A DNA stretch of 42,687 nucleotides from Bog-473 sp052148295 (GTDB taxonomy: Bacteria > Actinomycetota > Acidimicrobiia > Acidimicrobiales > RAAP-2), in NCBI GenBank assembly GCA_052148295.1, contig JBKQIP010000101.1:1-42687 (forward strand). Direction: 5' to 3'. Positions 40,749-42,687 of the stretch are shown one piece after another. The notes beneath the pieces are model-generated. The model saw nothing but the letters and a program-made list of their open reading frames with translations. It was not told the DNA's origin and did not search any database. How positions within the stretch are numbered: position 1 is the first letter of the stretch; the number at the start of each line of letters is the position of its first letter. The translations under genes and the position numbers were made by a program.

Positions 40749-41509
40749 GGAGTGGAGGCGTCCCACGCCGGCGCGCGCTTGTGCAGGAACGCGTCCATGC
40801 CCTCGACCGCTTCGGCGCCGGCGAACAGCTGGGCCGAGCGCGCCTGCGCCTCCGCCAACCCGTCGGCCCACTCCAGCTCGTCCAGTTGGGACAGGAGCTC
40901 CTTGGTGGCGGCGACCGCCCCCGGCGCCGACTTGAGGATGGCGGTGGTGGCGCGCTCCACCCAGCGGTCGAGCGCGTCGGTGTCGCCGACCACGTCGGTG
41001 AGCAGCCCGGCCCGGGCGGCGGCGGCGGCGTCGAACCGCTCGCCGGTCAGCGCGGACCGGGCCAGGAACCGCCGCTCGGCCACCCGCAGCGCCGGGACCA
41101 GGATCATGGCGGGCGCCACCCCGACCCGGACCTCGCTGAAGGCGAAGGTGCTCGTCGCCGGGGCCACGGCGAGATCCGAGACGGCGATGAGCCCGAGCCC
41201 GCCCGCCCGGGCGTGCCCGTTCACCCGGGCGATGACCGGCTGGCCCGCCGTGCGGACGGTCCGGAGGATCTCGGGGAACCGTGACGGCACGCGGCCGGCG
41301 CGCTCGGTCAGGTCGGCGCCGGAGCAGAACACGTTGCCGGTCGCGGTGAGCACGATGACCCGGACCGAGGGGTCCCCCGCCGCGTCCTCCATGGCGTCGG
41401 CCAGCTCGCCGAGCAACTGCGACGAGAGCGCGTTGCGGTTGTCGGGGGAGTCGAGCGTCAGGGTGCGGACGGGACCGCGGTGGGCGACGTGGACCAACTC
41501 GACTGTCAT
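40745..41509 (-). CDS. Enoyl-CoA hydratase, LiuC-like position
   Basis: A 254-aa crotonase from ATG 41509. FCSGADLTERAG and RVNGHARAGGLGLIAVSDLA are the oxyanion segments, with FAFSEVRVGVAPAMI in the second loop carrying Glu of the typical SEVxxG type. Its place in front of the two carboxylase subunits matches methylglutaconyl-CoA or isohexenylglutaconyl-CoA hydratase. TACACT (minus strand, 41518-41523) lies 8 nt before the ATG, so the operon message may be leaderless. Confidence 0.88.
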   Translation of the reverse strand: MTVELVHVAHRGPVRTLTLDSPDNRNALSSQLLGELADAMEDAAGDPSVRVIVLTATGNVFCSGADLTERAGRVPSRFPEILRTVRTAGQPVIARVNGHARAGGLGLIAVSDLAVAPATSTFAFSEVRVGVAPAMILVPALRVAERRFLARSALTGERFDAAAAARAGLLTDVVGDTDALDRWVERATTAILKSAPGAVAATKELLSQLDELEWADGLAEAQARSAQLFAGAEAVEGMDAFLHKRAPAWDASTP

Positions 41510-41517
41510 CAGGGCGC

Positions 41518-41569
41518 AGTGTAGGGGGCCGGCGCGGACCCGGGCCGGGCCCGTTCCCCGGGGTAACGT
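41518..41569. promoter_or_regulatory. Divergent leaderless promoters of the carboxylase operon and acyl-CoA dehydrogenase
   Basis: Minus-strand TACACT (41518-41523) faces the crotonase-carboxylase operon and plus-strand TAACGT (41564-41569) faces the dehydrogenase, with 6 nt to GTG 41576. The two -10s are 40 bp apart within a 66-bp gap. No clear symmetric operator was found between them. Confidence 0.5.
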
Positions 41570-41575
41570 CTGCCC

Positions 41576-42687
41576 GTGATGGAGACCGAGGAGCACCGGA
41601 TCTTCCGCAAGACGCTGCGGGACCTCTTCGCGCGTGAGATCGAGCCCCACATCGACGACTGGGAGTCCGCCCGCACCTTCCCGGCCCACGACCTGTTCCC
41701 CAAGCTGGGTGCCGTGGGCCTGCTCGGGCTCGAGTACGAGGAGGCCTACGGCGGCATGGCCGCCGATCACTCCTTCACCCTCGTCGCCGGGGAGGAGATG
41801 GGCCGGATCGGGTGCGGTGGGGTCCCGATGGCCATGGCGGTGCAGATGTCCATGGCCACGCCGGCCCTGGCGCGCTACGGCTCGCCCGAGCTCAAGGAGC
41901 GCTACCTGGCGCCGTCGGTCCGGGGGGAGCTGGTGGCGTCCATCGCCGTGACCGAGGCCGACGCCGGCAGCGACGTGGCCGGGATCCGCACCCGCGCCGT
42001 CCGCGACGGCGACGATTGGGTGGTCAACGGCTCCAAGCTCTACATCACCACGGGCACCCAGTCCGACTGGCTCTGCCTCCTGGCCCGCACCTCGGAGGAG
42101 GGCGGGTACCGCGGCATGTCCCTCATCGTGGTGCCGACCTCGTCCGACGGTGTCGTCGTGTCCCGCAAGCTCGAGAAGCTGGGCATGTGGTCGAGTGACA
42201 CGGCCGAGCTGTCCTTCAGCGACGTCCGCGTCCCGGTGGCCAACACCATCGGCGAGATCGGACGCGGCTTCCAGCAGCAGATGGTGCAGTTCCAGGCCGA
42301 GCGGCTGATCACCGTCTACAAGCAGGTCGGTGCCATAGAGCTGGCTCTGCATCGCACCCGGTCGTACCTGCGCCAGCGCCGGGCCTTCGGGCAGCCGCTG
42401 CTGGCCAACCAGCACCTGCAGTTCGTCCTGGCCGAGCTCTCGGCCCGGCACGACATGCTCAAGCACTACGCCCGTGCCGCCGCCGCCGCGGTGCAGCGCG
42501 GTGAGGATGCCACGCGCTTCGCCACCATCGGCAAGCTGATGGGCTCGCGGCTCCAGCGCGAGGTGGCCGACGCCGCAGTGCAGTACCACGGCGGCATCGG
42601 CTACATGGCCGAGCACTGGGCGTCCCGCTTCTACCGCGACACCCGGCTCGATTCCATCGGCGCCGGAGCGGACGAGGTGATGCTGCG
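41576..42687 (+). CDS. Acyl-CoA dehydrogenase (3' end cut by window)
   Basis: The frame from GTG 41576 (ATG 41579 is the alternative) stays open to the window end, giving about 370 residues, so only the last few are missing. HRIFRKTLRDLFAREIEPHI starts the helical N-terminal domain; SIAVTEADAGSDVAGIRT is the FAD/substrate strand (TEADAGSD motif), WVVNGSKLYITTG follows, and QYHGGIGYMAEH plus RFYRDTRLDSIGAGADEVML are the C-terminal motifs. It looks closest to isovaleryl- or citronellyl-CoA dehydrogenase types (inference), matching the divergent carboxylase operon. It oxidises acyl-CoA with FAD and passes electrons to ETF. Confidence 0.88.
   Translation, partial: MMETEEHRIFRKTLRDLFAREIEPHIDDWESARTFPAHDLFPKLGAVGLLGLEYEEAYGGMAADHSFTLVAGEEMGRIGCGGVPMAMAVQMSMATPALARYGSPELKERYLAPSVRGELVASIAVTEADAGSDVAGIRTRAVRDGDDWVVNGSKLYITTGTQSDWLCLLARTSEEGGYRGMSLIVVPTSSDGVVVSRKLEKLGMWSSDTAELSFSDVRVPVANTIGEIGRGFQQQMVQFQAERLITVYKQVGAIELALHRTRSYLRQRRAFGQPLLANQHLQFVLAELSARHDMLKHYARAAAAAVQRGEDATRFATIGKLMGSRLQREVADAAVQYHGGIGYMAEHWASRFYRDTRLDSIGAGADEVML

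Overview
The window is a GC-rich (roughly 70%) actinobacterial chromosome segment with tightly packed genes, many joined by 4-nt ATGA or GTGA overlaps. Gene content suggests the class Acidimicrobiia or a close relative (inference). It has three luciferase-like F420-type oxidoreductases, three crotonases, a CYP125-like P450, a GlbO-type truncated haemoglobin, a two-domain VOC protein of the CFP30B type, DUF2127 and RDD membrane proteins, and many start codons placed 5-9 nt after a TAnnnT hexamer as expected for leaderless mRNAs. No phage, transposase or CRISPR was seen. There is one tRNA, tRNA-Gly(TCC).

Layout, left part: two small proteins (148-804); a P450-TetR-LLM oxidoreductase operon with a perfect inverted repeat just before the P450 start (815-3624); an ABC1/AarF kinase (3799-5424) converging on an alpha/beta hydrolase that is divergent from its own TetR gene (5405-7040); a small protein and a GNAT. 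Then comes a DNA methyltransferase, a 104-aa protein and a 390-aa protein with nuclease-like motifs (7968-10894), the best candidate here for a poorly described system. A GNAT, a secreted protein and a SAM methyltransferase follow in the same overlapped run (10891-12555), then crotonase plus LLM oxidoreductase (12658-14486).

Middle: DUF2127, aldo/keto reductase and VOC genes on the minus strand; a protein built of seven 9-residue repeats coupled to an RDD membrane protein; a crotonase; GlbO; tRNA-Gly. Beyond the tRNA lies a more accessory stretch (19717-25012): a 5'-truncated FtsX-like permease pseudogene, an ArsB/SLC13-type transporter preceded by a DosR-like box, an LLM-ArsR-SRPBCC operon, a TPR protein and a possible GNAT remnant. 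A TetR gene is divergent from a large secreted protein with about 14 Cys-pair repeats, sharing a promoter that contains a 19-bp inverted repeat.

Right part: peroxiredoxin, orphan Tat-exported solute-binding protein, ABC-F ATPase divergent from a DHA2 drug/proton antiporter, GNAT, ClpS, zinc alcohol dehydrogenase, a channel-like membrane protein, and finally an acyl-CoA carboxylase alpha/beta plus crotonase operon divergent from an acyl-CoA dehydrogenase that runs off the end. The last group has the gene set of leucine (Liu) or acyclic terpene (Atu) degradation. Together with the P450, LLM and crotonase genes it points to a heterotroph breaking down branched or terpenoid acyl chains. Short tandem repeats (9-27 bp units) recur at or beside gene starts and are a feature of this window.
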